The notes beneath the pieces were generated by a model. That model saw only the letters and a program-made list of their open reading frames with translations. It was not told where the DNA came from and did no database searches. From Tenebrio molitor (Eukaryota; Arthropoda; Insecta; Coleoptera; Tenebrionidae), in the NCBI RefSeq assembly GCF_963966145.1, contig NC_091051.1:10354001-10418000 (forward strand): a stretch of DNA of 64,000 bases. The letters run 5' to 3'. The position numbers were made by a program, and so were the translations under genes. This document shows positions 61,037 to 64,000 of the stretch, in pieces. Numbering within the stretch: the stretch's first letter is position 1; every line of letters begins with the position of its first letter.

Positions 61037-61760
61037 ACAATATTTTTTGTACGAAAATTAAATTAATTTTTTTTTGTTTTAATACATTAAACATAAACGA
61101 ACATAAAACCAAGTAGGCAGTGATCTTTGGTTATTGGAAACGATTGCTTCACTTGATATTTCAATTTTTGCAATAATTTGTGAATTTTGTAGGAACAATT
61201 TTCAACGATTATAAATCTTTCCGTAATTTTTTAATGGAGGAAAACCCAGGGAAGTTGTATTTTATGAACTAAATTTTATTATTATCAAGACAGATTTTTT
61301 TTTTGAATGCCTCAAAGGGCCAGTGTTTTTTGCAATTTTTACATTCGAGTCGACCGGGAAGCACTCGTTTCGGAGCGAGCGTTGGATGTTGGAAGCGTTG
61401 CTTTCAAGGCTATGAGTACAAAAAAGCTATTCTATTTAAGTAAGTGACTTTGTTAATGTCATCGTGGCGCCAGTCTGACTGATAAAATGTCTTTTAGTGG
61501 CTACTGATACGTGGAATTTTAACAAAGAAGAAATAACAGGGTTTCAATGTTATGTAAAACACCTTCCATATAATGAAATAATAATAAAATTATTGTTTTC
61601 CTCCTGAGATCGTTTCAAGTTTTTGCCAAGTTTCTTGTAAAAGTTTTATTATAAAGAAGATAAAATATCTAAGCGGTTTCGTAATTTAACAGTGACATAA
61701 AAGAAATTGAGACGTAAATAAATGCTAGAATAATTAAATAGCGTCTTACTTGGCTGGGAA
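61037..61760. other. Intergenic, no recognised gene
   Basis: AT-rich. A CGAGTCGACCGGGAAGCACT block at about 61345 resembles the GC-rich hairpin elements in style but I cannot pair it. No gene supported. Confidence 0.4.
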
Positions 61761-61769
61761 AAGAGAACA

Positions 61770-61830
61770 AAGGATAGAGCCGTAGTGTAAATACCTGAAG
61801 GTCGGTGGTTCGAATATTCGCAACTAATTG
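61770..61830 (+). repeat. tRNA-like fragment (pseudo-tRNA or SINE head)
   Basis: GAGCCGTAGTGTAAATACCT followed 10-20 nt later by GGTCGGTGGTTCGAATATTC resembles a tRNA D-arm/A-box and a T-arm/B-box at plausible spacing. The B-box ends AT where CC is expected, the T stem is imperfect and I cannot close an acceptor stem, so this is not a working tRNA gene. Confidence 0.35.
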
Positions 61831-64000
61831 GGACTTTCCTAAATCAGTCTAATGAAAATTTTTTATTGATCATTTTGGCAGCGTCGATTACCCTTTGTGA
61901 GGCGATAGGGTCGATAAAGAGTAATGAAACTCTTACCACATATTGCCGTCGAAGTAATTAACGATTTTAGTTAATATTCTAATTTAGTTGAAAACGACCA
62001 CACTTTACTACGGAATGGTTTTAAATTATCAGGTCGTTAATATTTAATGCATTTATTGCAAAACATATTACACAACACTGTCAAACTGAACTGTGTTTAT
62101 TGTCGCGATGCTATCGTAATCCATAATGGAAAATTCAAAATGACCATTTTTATGGCAGATTTTCCACGTAATCTGTCATCCATCTTGATTCATTTTTATA
62201 TTCGTCACTACAACAATCTAATTTCCTTTGACCACACAATCGACTTTTTGATCTTAACGAAGTAAGTCACAGTGCTTGTCGCACTGTTAAATTTATTTCC
62301 AAAGTCTGACATTGCCAGTTGTTGGGTTTTTTCCCTGTAGGTGTGCTGTTTGTCAAGTCCTATTCCCTATTGTAGTTCATGTTTTGTATTCAAGACCTTT
62401 GCAGTTTATATATTTTCAAAGCGATTCTTTAACACATTCAAGCACTATTGAAATCATCTGAGGCGTTGTTCACTTACAATTTCTTTAAATTTTAACGCAA
62501 CTTATTCAAAACACTCCAACTTGCTAGTAATGTTGCTGTTGCATGAAAATCTATTACGTACATGCATAAAACTTTAATTATTAAGCAGCTTCACTTAAAA
62601 CTTTGTGTGATGGCTCGATTCTCATCATCAAGTTTATTGTTGCATTTAAAAATGACAAAACTTTATCAGCACAGGTTTGTCTCCATCCCTCAACTTCCAG
62701 CGTTTTTACTAAAATATTTTCAAAATTTGTTGGCATTCAGTATTAATTAATTCTTAGTAACATAAGAAGTACAAAAATAGCTCTTTCTGTTCTAATTATT
62801 ATGAAAACTAGAGAAGTTTCTTAGAAGAATTACTGTAAATGTCAATGTAAAATGTGAAAATGTGATGTCAAAAATGAATCTGAATCCATGTTGTAGGATC
62901 AAAATAGACTATTAAGGAGGTAGATTATTATTGCAACAAAATTTGAGAGACAATATGAAATTTAATTTTCAATGAAATGTCAATGCCAATTGAAAATAAA
63001 AGTCACTAGATAATTATTTTACATTTTAATTAAAAAAATAAATAAATAAATTCATGGAGGTGAAATGTAGAAAAAAATAGCATGTTACACTCGTTTTACA
63101 AGACATGTCGAACTCGTTTCTTTCCACATCGCTACGCTCGTCGTGGTCTAAACCCTCTCGTACACTGTTTTTAACTAATTTTATTAATGCTCTATTTTGA
63201 GTAATACATTCAAGCAAGTGCAAAATTTAATGTTTTATCATATACCTTCACTAGTACACCATTATAGAAATTCTTACCCTATAAACGGCTTGAATGAGTA
63301 AATTTTGAGTATTATTAGTTTGTTAAGTGGCATTGCGGACACTTCTTCGGAGTTGTAACACTTCATGAAGAATAAAACAGAAATGTTCACTTACAAAGTG
63401 ATTTCAAAGTACTTTATTTATTTGAGCTCCATTATTTTAGTCAGTAATTTGTAAGTATTAGAAATAAAATTCAAGGGATATGAAGAAGAAAATTGTAACA
63501 TTATGTTTATTTAATTTGATATCTTTCCAAGTACCTGTAGTGGTAGAAAACTGAGGCGAGAAATTTGAGAAAGATTAAGTTAAAAGAATATACACGTCTT
63601 GTCAGGGTAAGTTATTTCAACTATGTTTAACACCTGCCACGGGGTTACTGGAGGGTTGGGATAATCATTGCCGGATCAGTTTAAAGTGTAAGTTGCTGGT
63701 CTCCGGAAACTTTGTACTTTTTCTTATTTGTGAAAACTTCGTACGAAAGCGTCAAACTTATGAATTAATTTTAAGCGCATATCAAAAATAGATTGTTGTT
63801 TTAGTTTTCGCTCTTCACTTAAAACAAACGTTTAGACTTGCCACATCTTTTGTTGTCGACGTAGAGAACAAATAACTTTCGAGAGATTTGTATTTTTGTG
63901 AGAAACGAGAGGGTAACAAACTTAATTTATTTTCTATCCGTCATCTACCATTTAAAATTTTGAACCGTGCCTGCTCGGAGTGAAATAACAGAAACGCGTG
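61831..64000. other. Intergenic to window end, no recognised gene
   Basis: AT-rich DNA with no recognised coding segment, RNA gene or paired repeat. A CpG-containing block at about 63085-63160 stands out slightly in composition. Confidence 0.45.

Overview
The window is from an insect nuclear genome. It is AT-rich, genes are split by short GT-AG introns, and the BTB-psq and SREBP-type transcription factors, RpL31, dynactin p25 and D-type cyclin are all of animal type. The dense load of short foldback (MITE-like) elements and decayed Tc1/mariner pieces suggests a beetle, but no sequence here proves the order.

Layout. (1) 1-3.6 kb is gene-dense: the last exon of a D-type cyclin (+), then two complete minus-strand genes, dynactin subunit 5 (four coding exons, 182 aa) and ribosomal protein L31 (two coding exons, 124 aa, plus a likely non-coding first exon with a TOP-like start). 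(2) 3.6-46 kb has no recognisable host gene. It is AT-rich intergenic DNA with several GC-rich islands (about 10.9-11.1, 25.8-27.1, 35.6-36.1, 40.4-40.7 and 43.4-44.3 kb) and many transposon remnants: a five-copy TA-flanked MITE family, a three-copy second family, two long foldbacks (980 and about 590 bp), at least three nested insertions and three transposase fragments. (3) 46.4-51.1 kb carries a BTB/POZ plus pipsqueak-HTH transcription factor (+, 590 aa in two coding exons) with a GC-rich promoter and a probable non-coding first exon about 2.1 kb upstream. (4) A 347-bp foldback element lies between this gene and the next. (5) 54.2-58.65 kb is a complete nine-exon SREBP gene (+, 1055 aa). (6) 58.7-64 kb is intergenic, with a 126-bp hairpin element and a tRNA-like fragment.

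The genes do not form a pathway. CycD (G1/S), RpL31 (translation) and DCTN5 (dynein transport) are housekeeping or growth genes. SREBP is the membrane-bound lipid-synthesis activator; its bHLH tyrosine, two membrane segments, an RxxL site-1 motif and an Fbw7-like phosphodegron can all be read. The BTB-psq gene is the only one next to a very large gene-free region, so the GC-rich islands there are candidate regulatory DNA for it. I found no CRISPR, operon, rRNA or convincing tRNA gene, and nothing that amounts to a new biological system. The most unusual content is the nested foldback elements and a possible intron-retention switch in the BTB-psq gene. All exon joins were read by hand from splice signals, reading frame and family resemblance.
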